Notes: generated by a model from the sequence alone, not told the origin. Positions 50,790 to 60,589 are shown, counted from the stretch's first letter. The stretch is 64,000 nucleotides of DNA from Nostoc desertorum CM1-VF14 (GCA_019359245.1 JAHHHR010000021.1:53888-117887); one strand, 5' to 3'. Program-made: numbers and translations.

Positions 50790-52175
50790 TTGGATATCAA
50801 TTCTGTAATACAACCCTTAGAACGTTTTGGTGTCCATCTGGGACTCGATCGCATTGTCAACCTATTGGCAACTCTCGGCAATCCCCATCACCAAATCCCG
50901 GTAATTCACGTTGCTGGAACTAATGGCAAAGGTTCGGTTTGTGCCTATCTTTCCTCGATACTCACTGAGGCTGGTTATCGGACAGGACGCTACACTTCCC
51001 CCCATTTAGTGGACTGGACGGAACGTATTTGTCTGAATGAACAGCCAATTTCCTCTGAGGAATTGAGCCAATTATTAGAAAAAGTCCAAACGGTTATTCA
51101 TGCTGGTGACGAGAAGATCCCCCCAACCTCCCTTACAAAAGGGGGCTATGTTTCCCCCTTAAAAAGGCAGGAGGATAGAGGGGATAAAGCCTTATGGGAG
51201 AAGTATGGTAACCCGACTCAGTTTGAAGTCATTACGGCGGCTGCTTGGTTATATTTTGCCCAGCAGCAAGTCGATGTGGCTGTGGTAGAAGTCGGACTAG
51301 GAGGGCGCTTAGATGCGACAAATGTCTGCTTAGAACCCTTGGTTACGATCATCACTTCCATCAGCCGGGAACATTGGCAGCAACTTGGCCCTACCGTCGC
51401 TGATATTGCTAGAGAAAAAGCAGGTATCCTTAAGCCTGGATGTCCTGTTGTAGTTGGCGCATTGCCACTGGATGCAGAAGAAGTTGTGCGATCGCGTGCT
51501 TTAGAATTACAATGCCCCATTTTTACGCCTCAACCCGCCCGTCAAATCGCTACAGAATGGGCAGAATATGAAACACTTCAAAATTCAAAGTTCATTAAAT
51601 ATCCTTTGCCATTAGCGGGACAAATTCAATTATCAAATTCAGCTTTGGCTTTAGCTACTTTAGAAATTCTCCAACAACAGGGTTGGCAGATTTCTGAAGA
51701 AGCCATAATTAACGGCATGGCAAAAACTAAATGGCCAGGGCGGATGCAATGGACTGCCTGGAAAAACCATAAATTATTACTTGATGGCGCTCATAATACC
51801 GCCGCCGCCGAAGTTCTTCGCCAGTATGTTGATAGCTTAGACGCAGTTAACCCCAAGCCAGTCAATTGGGTTATGGGAATGTTTTCCGATAAGGATCATG
51901 CTGATATTTTTACCGTCCTGCTGCGGCCAGGCGATCGCCTTTTTTTAGTACCAATACCAGTAGAATCTTGGCCGGGCAGAACTTCTGCTGATTTAGACTA
52001 CTTATCAAACCTAGCTTATAGCCTCTGTCCAGAATTAAGCGATCGCCAAATACATCCAGATTTATTCACAGCACTAGAAGCCACAACCTCAGACACCACT
52101 ACAGACGATTTAATCGTTGTATGTGGTTCCCTTTATCTAGTAGGCGATTTTTTACAAAAAGGGAATAGGGAATAG
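50790..52175 (+). CDS. folC: Bifunctional folylpolyglutamate synthase/dihydrofolate synthase
   Basis: A FolC (Mur-ligase-like) enzyme that adds glutamate to dihydropteroate or folates. The P-loop is HVAGTNGKGSVCAYLSS, and other blocks are VVEVGLGGRLDATN and LLDGAHNTAAAEVLR. I prefer the TTG at 50790 (LDINSVIQPLERFG) as start because family members begin so; an upstream TTG at 50754 adds 12 residues encoded by repeat-like DNA. Residues about 110-138 (IPPTSLTKGGYVSPLKRQED) come from a dispersed CCCTTAAAAAGG-type repeat at 51115-51200 and look like an in-frame insertion between strands. The rest aligns normally, so it may still work. Confidence 0.92.
   Translation: MDINSVIQPLERFGVHLGLDRIVNLLATLGNPHHQIPVIHVAGTNGKGSVCAYLSSILTEAGYRTGRYTSPHLVDWTERICLNEQPISSEELSQLLEKVQTVIHAGDEKIPPTSLTKGGYVSPLKRQEDRGDKALWEKYGNPTQFEVITAAAWLYFAQQQVDVAVVEVGLGGRLDATNVCLEPLVTIITSISREHWQQLGPTVADIAREKAGILKPGCPVVVGALPLDAEEVVRSRALELQCPIFTPQPARQIATEWAEYETLQNSKFIKYPLPLAGQIQLSNSALALATLEILQQQGWQISEEAIINGMAKTKWPGRMQWTAWKNHKLLLDGAHNTAAAEVLRQYVDSLDAVNPKPVNWVMGMFSDKDHADIFTVLLRPGDRLFLVPIPVESWPGRTSADLDYLSNLAYSLCPELSDRQIHPDLFTALEATTSDTTTDDLIVVCGSLYLVGDFLQKGNRE
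51115..51200 (+). repeat. Dispersed repeat inside folC
   Basis: CCTCCCTTACAAAAGGGGGC and CCCCCTTAAAAAGGCAGGAGG, of the same family as the hairpin at 58982-59010, in frame in folC. Confidence 0.7.
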
Positions 52176-52240
52176 AAAAGAAGTAGCAGAGCAGGAGGGA
52201 GAAAAGTTTTCCCCCTGCCCCCTGCCCCCTGCCCCTCTGC
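52176..52240. repeat. Heptamer array between folC and the solute-binding gene
   Basis: CCCCCTGCCCCCTGCCCCCTG units in tandem in the spacer between the convergent genes. Confidence 0.7.
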
Positions 52241-52266
52241 CTGTTTTCAATCCCCAATCCCCTAAT

Positions 52267-53565
52267 TTATCTATTGTTCCACTCTTGCTCCGCATCTTCT
52301 ACAGCTTTATCTACAGTCTTCTGGTCTAACATTGCTGCTTGCAAGTTCTCATAAATTGCCTTTTGCAGTTTGTTAGAATCCTTCAAAGTAGGGATTAATA
52401 TTTCTGCCTGTTGTAGTTGTTGAGCAGTGACAACTCGCGCTTTTTCTACTGTTGAAGCATTAGCTGGAACCTCTTTAAAGTAACTATTAGACAATGCTTT
52501 GACTGTAGAAGGTAGAACATTTGCAGCTTTAGCAAAGGCTAACTGATTTTCGTCATTGGTAACAAATAAAGCAAATTTCACAGCACCATCTGGTTGTTTG
52601 CTATCGCGGGGAATAACCATGTTCATCACCGCGACATTCTTCTTACCTGTGTCACCAGTGAGTTGAGGTGCGATCGCTGAAGCTTGAGCAATTTTCGGGG
52701 CGTTATTAGCGATCGTTTTCAGAAACTCTGGCCCAGAGGCTAGAAACGCCGTCTCTCCAGATTGGTATAAATCGATCGCGTGGCGATGTCCTTGGGTCAA
52801 AGCTTCTTTAGGAAGCAACCCTTTTTTATACAAGTCTACCCAATACTGAAACGCTTCCTTACCTTGTGCTGAATTAAACGCCGCTTTTCCCTCAGCATCT
52901 ACTAGGGTGACTCCCATTTGCACGAAAGATTCCAACACTTCACCAGAATCTTGTGGTACGAAAGTCACAAAAAACGCATATTTGCCAGTCTTATCTTTAA
53001 TTTGTTGCGCTGCTTGTGCTAATTCTGCGTAGGTTGTGGGTGTTTTATTGATACCTGCCTGTTTTAATAAATCGGTGTTATAAATGGTTAGCCGTGTGGT
53101 GAGATACCAGGGAATCCCAAAACTCTTGCCATTGAGCGTGCTTGCTTTCCAGATATTGGGTAGATAGGAGGAACGTAAATCGTTTGGGACTTTCGTATCT
53201 AAATCTAACCAGGCATTGCGTCCTGCAAGTTGGGAAGCAAAACCCGGATTGAGGTTAACTACATCAGGTGGCGTTTTTGCTGAGACAGCTGTTAAAATTT
53301 TGTTCTCCATCGCCGCCCAAGGTACATCAACCCAGTTAACCTTTATACCTGGGTTTTGCGATTCAAAATTCGCAATTAGGCTTTTGAAGTAGTCGGTAAA
53401 TTGAGGTTGGAGTTGCATCGTCCAAAACTCAACAGTTGCCGTTCCGGAAGTAGCCTGTTTTGGAACTGTACTGACATTACCTGTGCCGCAGCTTACAACC
53501 CAACTGGTTAATAAGCCAAGCAGTACAAAAGCAACAAGTTGTTTAAATTTTCGTAATTGAATCAT
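52267..53565 (-). CDS. ABC-transporter sugar-binding lipoprotein (family 1 solute-binding)
   Basis: A 432-residue extracellular solute-binding protein. The signal peptide ends in a lipobox (SWVVSC; Cys at residue 26), so it should be lipid-anchored in the plasma membrane. The family 1 layout is present: VEFWTMQLQPQFTDYFKSL, FESQNPGIKVNWVDVPW, IPWYLTTRLTIYNTDLL and the AFLASGPEF segment. It should bind an oligosaccharide or sugar; the ligand is unknown, though glucosylglycerol/trehalose/sucrose type transporters are cyanobacterial examples. No permease or ATPase genes are adjacent, so partners lie elsewhere. Confidence 0.9.
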   Translation of the reverse strand: MIQLRKFKQLVAFVLLGLLTSWVVSCGTGNVSTVPKQATSGTATVEFWTMQLQPQFTDYFKSLIANFESQNPGIKVNWVDVPWAAMENKILTAVSAKTPPDVVNLNPGFASQLAGRNAWLDLDTKVPNDLRSSYLPNIWKASTLNGKSFGIPWYLTTRLTIYNTDLLKQAGINKTPTTYAELAQAAQQIKDKTGKYAFFVTFVPQDSGEVLESFVQMGVTLVDAEGKAAFNSAQGKEAFQYWVDLYKKGLLPKEALTQGHRHAIDLYQSGETAFLASGPEFLKTIANNAPKIAQASAIAPQLTGDTGKKNVAVMNMVIPRDSKQPDGAVKFALFVTNDENQLAFAKAANVLPSTVKALSNSYFKEVPANASTVEKARVVTAQQLQQAEILIPTLKDSNKLQKAIYENLQAAMLDQKTVDKAVEDAEQEWNNR

Positions 53566-53708
53566 TTTCCCAGTATTTTTACGCTTGCTCAGTGTGAAAA
53601 GCTTAGATCAGAATTGTCGAGATTAAAGGTTAAATAAATTACCTAAGCGTCAAGTCCATTTCTTAGTATCATTTAAATTTTCAATTTAGCAGTCCAGCGG
53701 GCACAACT

Positions 53709-54815
53709 GTGTTAAAAAGCTTCAATAGTCTGTTTGGAAAATCGAATAAGGGGGTCGGCATTGAACTTGCTCCCGAACGGGTCAATGTGGTTCAGCTACG
53801 CAAGCAACGTCAAGGCTTAAAACTAGAAACCTTTACATCGGTAGCAGTTCCAGAAGGCGTAGTTACCGATGGTCAAATCACCGACCCCGCAGCAATGGCG
53901 CAATTAATCCAACAGGCGCTAGCTGAGAGCAAAATCAAAACTTCTCGTGTTGCTACTGGTGTACCAGGGCGAGATTCCATCGTTCGGATAATACCAGTAC
54001 CAGCAGAATTAGATGATAAAGAACTGCGAGAAATGGTGCTGAACCATGAAGCAGGTTTGTATTTACCCTATCCTCGTGAAGAGGCTGATGTAGATTATCA
54101 GAAACTTGGGTACTTTGTAGATGAAGATGGCATTGAAAAAGTACACGTACTCCTAGTTGCTACCCGCAAGGAGATAACAGATACCTATATAAGTACATTC
54201 GAGCAGGCAGGATTACAAATCGATGTTTTAGAAATTAATAGCTTTGCTCTAATTCGGACTATTCGCGAGCAACTGCGACAATTTGGACCGCAAGAAGCAG
54301 CAGTACTAGTTGATATAGAGTTCGATAGTACAGAAATCGCCATCATCGTTAACGGAGTGCCGCAATTTTCGCGCACAGTCCCAATCGGGACTTATCAAAT
54401 GCAAACTGCCTTAGCAAGGGCAATGAGCTTACCCACATCACGAGACATGGAACTGTTACATGGGATGGTTATTCCCTCAACTCCCATAGACGGCGGTAAA
54501 ACCGGCGTTACTGAACTCAATCCTGGTATGGCAGCCATATTGAGAGTATTGGGAGAACTAACGGATGAACTGCGCCGTTCCATCGATTTTTACCTGAATC
54601 AAAGTGAAAATTTGGAGGTAGCGCAGATTATATTAGCTGGCCCAGGAGGTGGACTCCAACAACTAGATGAATTCTTTACCCAACGATTGAGCTTGCCAAC
54701 TACCCAAATAGATCCAATCGGGTCTTTGTCTTTGGAAGTTGACACCGATAAATATCCACAGGTGCAACGCTCAGGCTTGGCAATCGTACTTGGTCTAGGA
54801 ATGCGGGAGGTGTAA
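53709..54815 (+). CDS. pilM: Type IV pilus assembly protein PilM
   Basis: A 368-residue actin-like ATPase (start GTG, LKSFNSLFGKSNKGVGIELAPE) of the type IV pilus inner-membrane platform. Features are GVGIELAPERVNVVQLRK and an ATP-binding VLVDIEFDSTEIAIIVNG, plus LAGPGGGLQQLDEFF. PilM binds PilN's cytoplasmic tail and connects the motor. It is the first gene of pilM-N-O-Q: pilN starts 4 bp after its stop. Nostoc uses type IV pili in hormogonium motility and DNA uptake. Confidence 0.95.
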   Translation: MLKSFNSLFGKSNKGVGIELAPERVNVVQLRKQRQGLKLETFTSVAVPEGVVTDGQITDPAAMAQLIQQALAESKIKTSRVATGVPGRDSIVRIIPVPAELDDKELREMVLNHEAGLYLPYPREEADVDYQKLGYFVDEDGIEKVHVLLVATRKEITDTYISTFEQAGLQIDVLEINSFALIRTIREQLRQFGPQEAAVLVDIEFDSTEIAIIVNGVPQFSRTVPIGTYQMQTALARAMSLPTSRDMELLHGMVIPSTPIDGGKTGVTELNPGMAAILRVLGELTDELRRSIDFYLNQSENLEVAQIILAGPGGGLQQLDEFFTQRLSLPTTQIDPIGSLSLEVDTDKYPQVQRSGLAIVLGLGMREV

Positions 54816-54819
54816 CAAA

Positions 54820-55596
54820 ATGTACAGCCTAGATGTTAACTTTCTTAAAGATCGCCCAGCATACCAGAAAAAGCCTGAGAGAAAGGGAGGAATATCCCTA
54901 AATCTGCCTACGGGGGATTTGACACCAATCTATGCGGGAGTTGCAGTAGGTGTAGTCCTTCCAGCTTTATTGGGACTTGGTTGGTGGCTGTTGCAAGGTA
55001 AGATTGTTGAATTAGAGGGACAGATAGCACAATTAGAGCAAGAAAGCAAGAGATTAGATACAGAAATCGGAAATATTAACAAAATCAAAGCTGAGACGAA
55101 TGCAATTAAAGGAGAAACCCAAGCTTTAGTTACTGTATTTGACCAAATTCGGCCTTGGTCAGCAATGCTGCAAGATTTGCGCGATCGCATCCCAGTAACA
55201 GTGCAAATCCAGACTATCAAGCAAATCCCACCCATTCCGGCGGCGGAAGGGCAGCCAGCAAGCAATCCTGCCGGGGGATTAGAAATTACTGGATTGGCTC
55301 GTTCTTTTAACGATGTCAATGATTTCTTATTGAGTTTACAACAGTCTCAATTCTTGAAGTCCACAGAAAGCAGAATTCTGACAGCAACGTTAGTAGATGC
55401 TCCTTTACCACCAGGTGTGGATCAACTTGCTAATGGTGTAACAGTTAAACCGCCGCAAGTAGTTAAATACACCATCCAATCGAGTATGAACGATGTTCCA
55501 GCTTCAGAATTAATCCGGGAGTTGGAAAAAAAAGGCACAGTGGGCTTAGTGGCTCGAATTCGTAGTATGCAACAAACAGGAGTCATTTCAAAATGA
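54820..55596 (+). CDS. pilN: Type IV pilus assembly protein PilN
   Basis: A 258-residue membrane protein with the PilN-style N-terminus (MYSLDVNFLKDRPAYQKKPE), a single transmembrane segment (about 39-57, AGVAVGVVLPALLGLGWWL), a coiled coil (60-95) and a periplasmic domain (ITGLARSFNDVNDFLLSLQQ). It bridges PilM and PilO. The gene is 4 bp after pilM; its stop overlaps the pilO start by 4 bp (ATGA), indicating translational coupling. Confidence 0.93.
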   Translation: MYSLDVNFLKDRPAYQKKPERKGGISLNLPTGDLTPIYAGVAVGVVLPALLGLGWWLLQGKIVELEGQIAQLEQESKRLDTEIGNINKIKAETNAIKGETQALVTVFDQIRPWSAMLQDLRDRIPVTVQIQTIKQIPPIPAAEGQPASNPAGGLEITGLARSFNDVNDFLLSLQQSQFLKSTESRILTATLVDAPLPPGVDQLANGVTVKPPQVVKYTIQSSMNDVPASELIRELEKKGTVGLVARIRSMQQTGVISK

Positions 55597-56372
55597 CGCT
55601 GAGTGATGATTTAAATTTTGGCGAACATGGTGGGGAATTCGATTCGGAAACGCCAGCTTACCCTATGGTATTTGGTATTGCCTTCACACCAAAAATCATT
55701 GGGATTTTGGTGGGGGTAATTGGTTTAGCGGGAGCAGGTTATATATTTTTAAACCTGCTGATGCCAGCTTGGGAAAGCTATCAGCAGCAGCAAGCAAAAA
55801 GCTCTGAACTGCAAGGGCAAATTGAGCAAAAAAAAGCCAGTATCAAACAAATTGACCAAGTTAAAGACGAACTAGCACAGGCAAAACAGCAAAAAGTTCA
55901 GGTTTTAGGTTTATTTGCTGACGAAAAAACCTTGGATACATTGCTGCTGGATATGAATCGCTTAGTTGAGTCTGGCAATACTGCTACTTCTCTGAATGTA
56001 GTCAGAGCCAAACTAAAGAAATTTGTGCCAGTTTCCCAAAAACCAGAACCAATTATCGATGGAAGTTTAGGAGTACAGGTTGACGGTAAACTGCAACGCA
56101 GCAGTATCAATGCCGAAATTACAGGAACTTATGAGCAAACGCAATCGATAATGCGTAACATCGAGCGTTTACAGCCTTTGTTAATAGTTAGAGATTATCA
56201 AGCAACTTTGGCTCCAGTAGAGTCAAGAGATCCATTAGATAAAACGCCGGTGCAGGTAGGGCCAGCAGCGATTAATACATCATTCCAGTTACAGGTATTG
56301 ATGCCACTTAGTCCAGAAGAAATAGCCGCCGCAGCCGCCGCAGCCGCAGCTAAAGCTGCCCCGCAAAAGTAG
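55593..56372 (+). CDS. pilO: Type IV pilus assembly protein PilO
   Basis: A 259-residue membrane protein with one transmembrane segment (about 31-51, IIGILVGVIGLAGAGYIFLN), a coiled coil and a periplasmic ferredoxin-like fold (about 95-220). It heterodimerises with PilN and aligns the platform with the outer-membrane secretin. The C-terminus ends in an Ala-rich tail (EEIAAAAAAAAAKAAPQK). It overlaps pilN and precedes pilQ, with no pilP between, as in other cyanobacteria. Confidence 0.93.
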   Translation: MTLSDDLNFGEHGGEFDSETPAYPMVFGIAFTPKIIGILVGVIGLAGAGYIFLNLLMPAWESYQQQQAKSSELQGQIEQKKASIKQIDQVKDELAQAKQQKVQVLGLFADEKTLDTLLLDMNRLVESGNTATSLNVVRAKLKKFVPVSQKPEPIIDGSLGVQVDGKLQRSSINAEITGTYEQTQSIMRNIERLQPLLIVRDYQATLAPVESRDPLDKTPVQVGPAAINTSFQLQVLMPLSPEEIAAAAAAAAAKAAPQK

Positions 56373-56415
56373 TTAAGAGTTAGAGGTTAGGAGTTAGGAG
56401 TTAGGAGTTCTCATT
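56365..56415. repeat. GAGTTAG heptamer array
   Basis: TTAGAGGTTAGGAGTTAGGAGTTAGGAG in tandem, just after the pilO stop and before pilQ. Confidence 0.75.
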
Positions 56416-56501
56416 CCTAACTATTCACTCATAACTTCTCACTTTTAGCGAACTACTGAAAGTTCTTTGTAAACAAGGTGTTATTAGGTGAGGAATGAAC
56501 T

Positions 56502-58844
56502 GTGAAACAGCTTCACGGTAATAGTTTTATATTAGGTACTGCCGCTTTTGTATTTTTGGCAGCTCAACCAGTTTGGGCACAAATTAGTCAAATTACTGAT
56601 GTACAGTTAAATGCAGTTAATGGTGGAATTAGCGTTGCTTTGAAGACTTCTTCAGGGTCGCGCCCCCAAGTTTTCACTACAAAAAGAGGCAAGGCATTAG
56701 TCGCAGATATTATCAATACTCAATTACGATTACCACAAGGTAAGAGTTTTCGTCAAGATAGCCCAGCACCAGGAATTGCCTCCGTCGAGATTAATCAGCT
56801 TGATGCCAATAGTATCCGAGTGACGGTGACTGGTAGTAACAATACACCTGGCAGTCAACCTGTGGTGCGATCGCAAAATGGAATTACACTCAGCTTTAGC
56901 CCATCTGGTGGCACTACAGCATCAGCATCAGCACCAACGCCAACAGCGCCAACATCGACAGCACCGCCTGTTACTACTCCAGCCCAACTTGGTCAAAAGC
57001 CAGATGTTCTTGTTCCTAACCCGGAAGTCACCATTGACGGGCAACCTGCACAAGCTGCTGGTCCAGGTCAACCTGTGAGTCAGGCTCCACCTTTTTTACC
57101 TAGAGCCGTCGCGCCACCTGTGGGAGATATTGCCATCTCTAATACTGATGCTTCTCCTAGCACCATTGACTTAGGAACTCAGGAACGTGTACCCCGTCTA
57201 GTACTGCGAGATGCGCCCGTGCGTGAGGTTTTATCACTGCTTGCCCGTGCTGCTAATTTGAACCTGGCTTATATCGGAGGTGAGCAAGCTGGTGCTGGAG
57301 GTCAGCAACCTGCTGCTGGAGGTGAGCAAGCTGGTGCTGCTAATGCACAAGCAAGCTCTCAAACTATTTCCTTAGATATAGAAAATGAGCCAGTCCAAGA
57401 TGTGTTTAACTACGTCTTACGCTTGAGTGGTTTGGAAGCTAACCGCAGTAATCGCACCGTTTTTGTTGGACCCAAACTACCCAATTCCACCCGTGACATG
57501 GTTATGCGTAGCCTGCGACTCAATCAGGTGACAGTGGGAGTCGCCCTAAACTTTTTAGTCGGCTTAGGAGCAGAAAGTGCCGTCAGCCGCGAACGACAAG
57601 TTACCAGCGTTAATGCTGTGCCTGTTGGGGCTGGAGCTACGCCTATCACCCAAACTCAGACGACTACAGAAAGCAGAGTTGAAACTCAACGCGTTAATTT
57701 TACAGACTCTAACCCATTACTTAGAGGTTTACAGGCATTAGGAGATGAGCGTACCAATTCCCTGACCTTGATTGGCCCTCCTCGGCTAGTTGAGATGGCA
57801 ATGAATCAACTAACTCAGCTTGATATCCGCCGTCGTCAGGTGGTAGTCAATGTCAAGATTATCGATGTTAACCTCTTGAATACCCAAGACTACAATACTA
57901 GCTTTTCCTTTGGGGTTGGTAACAACTACTTTACAAGTGATGGCGGTGCAGCATCTCTCAACTTTGGCGGTTCAAGACCAGCTACAAGAGCTGAAGCATC
58001 AACTAGTGTGACTAGTAGACCTGTCATCCAGAATCCCATAACGGGAGAAGCATTTTTGGATGTCCAAAATAATAGTGTACAGTCCGCAAGAGCTAGTTTA
58101 GGCGATCCGCTACAACCTGGTGTTACGGCCTTCACTCCAGGAACAGGTACAACTCCCGCTCAATCTACATTCGCTCTCCCAACTTTATTTCAATTCCCTA
58201 GGCGTCTTCTCGCTAGCTTGCAGGCTCAAGTGCAAAATGGCAATGCCAAGATTTTGACAGACCCGACGTTAATTGTACAAGAAGGTCAAACCGCTAATGT
58301 AAACCTGACTCAGGAAGTAGTAGGTAACATTGTAAGGGAAATAGTTCGTGATGCGAATCTTGCTACAGAAACGATTTCAGCCCAAAAAGACCGAGTAGGT
58401 TTAACCCTAGCTGTCAAAGTTGAGCGGATTGACGATAACGGTTTTGTCTCTCTATCGGTAGCTCCTGTCGTCAAAGCACCCCAAGCTCCAGCTACCATAA
58501 ATGTTGGCGGAGGTGGTAGCCAACAAATATTCTTGGTATCGGAGCGCTCTCTTAATTCTGGCTCGATTCGTTTAAGAGATGGTCAAACACTAATTCTCTC
58601 AGGTATTATTCAAGATTCAGACCGGACAACTGTCTCCAAGATTCCCATTTTGGGTGATCTTCCACTAATTGGTTCGCTATTTAGAAGTACAAACAGACAG
58701 AACCAGCGCAATGAGGTGATCGTATTACTCACACCTCAAATCATGGATGACACAGAGAACTCCTCCTACGGCTATAACTACACTCCCAGCCCAGATGTGC
58801 GGCAAATCCTTGAGCGTCGGGGGTTGAAAGTTCCGGCGAAATAA
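56502..58844 (+). CDS. pilQ: Type IV pilus secretin PilQ
   Basis: A 780-residue secretin (start GTG at 56502, KQLHGNSFILGTAAFVFLAA signal peptide). An AMIN domain (about residues 28-130) is followed by a Pro/Thr-rich linker, a low-complexity duplicated GGEQAGA stretch (about 257-280), secretin N-domains (VPRLVLRDAPVREVLSLLAR) and the C-terminal secretin ring with EGQTANVNLTQEV, LRDGQTLILSG and VIVLLTPQIMDD. It forms the outer-membrane pore for the pilus. It is the last gene of the pilMNOQ set, 129 bp after pilO, so it may have its own promoter as well. Confidence 0.95.
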   Translation: MKQLHGNSFILGTAAFVFLAAQPVWAQISQITDVQLNAVNGGISVALKTSSGSRPQVFTTKRGKALVADIINTQLRLPQGKSFRQDSPAPGIASVEINQLDANSIRVTVTGSNNTPGSQPVVRSQNGITLSFSPSGGTTASASAPTPTAPTSTAPPVTTPAQLGQKPDVLVPNPEVTIDGQPAQAAGPGQPVSQAPPFLPRAVAPPVGDIAISNTDASPSTIDLGTQERVPRLVLRDAPVREVLSLLARAANLNLAYIGGEQAGAGGQQPAAGGEQAGAANAQASSQTISLDIENEPVQDVFNYVLRLSGLEANRSNRTVFVGPKLPNSTRDMVMRSLRLNQVTVGVALNFLVGLGAESAVSRERQVTSVNAVPVGAGATPITQTQTTTESRVETQRVNFTDSNPLLRGLQALGDERTNSLTLIGPPRLVEMAMNQLTQLDIRRRQVVVNVKIIDVNLLNTQDYNTSFSFGVGNNYFTSDGGAASLNFGGSRPATRAEASTSVTSRPVIQNPITGEAFLDVQNNSVQSARASLGDPLQPGVTAFTPGTGTTPAQSTFALPTLFQFPRRLLASLQAQVQNGNAKILTDPTLIVQEGQTANVNLTQEVVGNIVREIVRDANLATETISAQKDRVGLTLAVKVERIDDNGFVSLSVAPVVKAPQAPATINVGGGGSQQIFLVSERSLNSGSIRLRDGQTLILSGIIQDSDRTTVSKIPILGDLPLIGSLFRSTNRQNQRNEVIVLLTPQIMDDTENSSYGYNYTPSPDVRQILERRGLKVPAK

Positions 58845-59289
58845 TAAACATGACAAACAGGTGAGTCACCTCTGGCTCAAATCTCCCTAATTATTGCCAA
58901 GGAGTTCATAATTAAATCCTGCCCTTTTTAAGAGGATGTTTGAAAAGTTATTTGTGAAGTATCAAATACTTGTAGCTCCTCCTAAATCCCCCTTAAAAAG
59001 GGGGATTTAGATTTATTTCCTCCCTTAAAAAGGTTACGGTGTAAACACAATTTGAAAAAAGCTCGATTTCTTATTGTTTTCTCGTTCCTATGCAGAGCAT
59101 TAATAATGGCTGATTAGGGGCTGCTGCTTCCAGTCAGATATTGAGTCAGAGTCACAATAAATGAGAGCGCGAATTGAAAACTTAAATTAGAGATTTTGAT
59201 AGTATTTTTGCCAACTTACTTTCAAAAAAGTTGCAAATTTTAGCAAAAGTTAAAAGTAGCGATCGCTTTTTCCGAGACTCCATAAATAA
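58845..59289. other. Intergenic region after pilQ
   Basis: A 445-bp spacer with the perfect hairpin repeat at 58982-59010 and a second copy-like half (CCTCCCTTAAAAAGG) at about 59020, plus a HIP1 site near 59260 (TAGCGATCGC). No gene seen. Confidence 0.55.
58982..59010. repeat. CTAAATCCCCCTT palindrome, possible pilQ terminator
   Basis: A perfect 13-bp stem with a 3-nt loop, 137 bp after the pilQ stop. It belongs to the same repeat family as the insertion in folC. Confidence 0.7.
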
Positions 59290-59637
59290 CTAATTAATCT
59301 CTGCTACTTTTTCAGAAAGTGTAAGCAAAAATGCCATATTTTCTTCAGCTTTTAAGGCATGGGGCGCGTTAGCAGGCATAAAGACAAAAACACCAGGTTC
59401 AAGCGAAATACTTTCTCCAAATAAAGTAAGTAAACCTCTACCTTCGATTACGTTGATCGTGGCATTACGAGTGGAGGTATGCTCAGAAATATCAGTATTA
59501 GCTGCTAGGCAAAATAGAGTGTATTGACAAGCATTATCTTTCAGCAATACTTTACTGACAACTCCCGCACTGGGGTATTCAATTTGTTCTCGTAGTTGAG
59601 TGGTCAAAGATGGGCTATTTGTGATTGAATTGGTCAT
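59290..59637 (-). CDS. Cupin-domain protein
   Basis: A 115-residue single-domain cupin (beta-barrel). It has the expected blocks ISEHTSTRNATINVIEGRG and LEPGVFVFMPANAPHAL, with candidate metal-binding His residues (H53 and the final His). The function is not clear from sequence; small cupins often bind metal and small molecules. It is 92 bp downstream of the methyltransferase on the same strand. Confidence 0.85.
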   Translation of the reverse strand: MTNSITNSPSLTTQLREQIEYPSAGVVSKVLLKDNACQYTLFCLAANTDISEHTSTRNATINVIEGRGLLTLFGESISLEPGVFVFMPANAPHALKAEENMAFLLTLSEKVAEIN

Positions 59638-59729
59638 AGTATTTTAAGATTCTGAACCGTAAAGAAAGGCTGATAATCCTTGAATGATTATCCGTATTTA
59701 TTAGGCGATAGTTTTGGGAATAAATTATC

Positions 59730-60506
59730 TTACTGGGCAACAGCACATAAAATGATGTAGCCTAATTCGTCTTGGTATTTATGAAAAACTTGGCGAATTT
59801 CTAAAACCCGCTTGCGGATATCTCTGTGCGTCAATATGTTCCACAAAAATTTAGTTGCATTAAAAATACCTTCATCTTGAAACATCCGTCTTAAATTCAA
59901 TAATTTCATTGAGTCAGTTTGGCATTTCTCTACTTGCAATCTTGCTGCGGAAAAAGCTGAAATCCAGTTGGTTTCTGACAACGGTGTAGAATTAACTCGA
60001 ATTACTCGTGCTAAGTCATCATGAATTTGTTCTTCTTTGTCACAAGCTGATAATTCATGGGAGAGAAATTTGCCTCCCGGTTTGAGCCGATGGTGAATTT
60101 CAGCTAAAAGCTTGGCTTTTCCCAATGGGGATTGCATCGTGAGAATGGCTTCTGCCAATACATAATCAAACTTTCCGGCGATTGCTTCTAGGTTGAAAAT
60201 ATTACCTTCAATGATTTCGACTTCATTTTTTAAGCCAGCAGCACGAATATTAGCACGCGCACAAGCTACACTATCAGGATTTTTTTCAACGCCTACCACT
60301 TTGACATGATAGCTTTTCGCTAAAGCGATCGCACTATATCCAAAGCTAGAACCTAGCTCTAAAACTGTCTCTCCAGGCTGAAAGTTTGCCCATTCAAACA
60401 ATTTATCGGTGGCTATTCTTCCACCAGGGCGCAGATATTTTTTACCTGCTGCTGCTAAAACTTCGTGTCCGGTAGCTGTTTGGAAATTGAGGATAGTGTT
60501 GGTCAT
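59730..60506 (-). CDS. SAM-dependent methyltransferase
   Basis: The start is set at the ATG at 60506 (MTNTILNFQTATGHEVLAAA), 258 residues; the frame opens at 60539. The SAM-binding motif is VLELGSSFGYSAIALAK, with the acidic residue at VVGVEKNP and motif IV region FDYVLAEAIL. It is a class I methyltransferase resembling ubiquinone/phosphatidylethanolamine-like groups, but the acceptor is unknown. It sits 83 bp downstream of the GNAT pseudogene on the same strand. Confidence 0.85.
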   Translation of the reverse strand: MTNTILNFQTATGHEVLAAAGKKYLRPGGRIATDKLFEWANFQPGETVLELGSSFGYSAIALAKSYHVKVVGVEKNPDSVACARANIRAAGLKNEVEIIEGNIFNLEAIAGKFDYVLAEAILTMQSPLGKAKLLAEIHHRLKPGGKFLSHELSACDKEEQIHDDLARVIRVNSTPLSETNWISAFSAARLQVEKCQTDSMKLLNLRRMFQDEGIFNATKFLWNILTHRDIRKRVLEIRQVFHKYQDELGYIILCAVAQ

Positions 60507-60589
60507 CTCTGCGAGCCTCTGAACTTGTCTTACCCTCAATTTCTCAGGAATTTATGATATTGTCTCTGAGGTAGCTCATAGAAGCAGTA

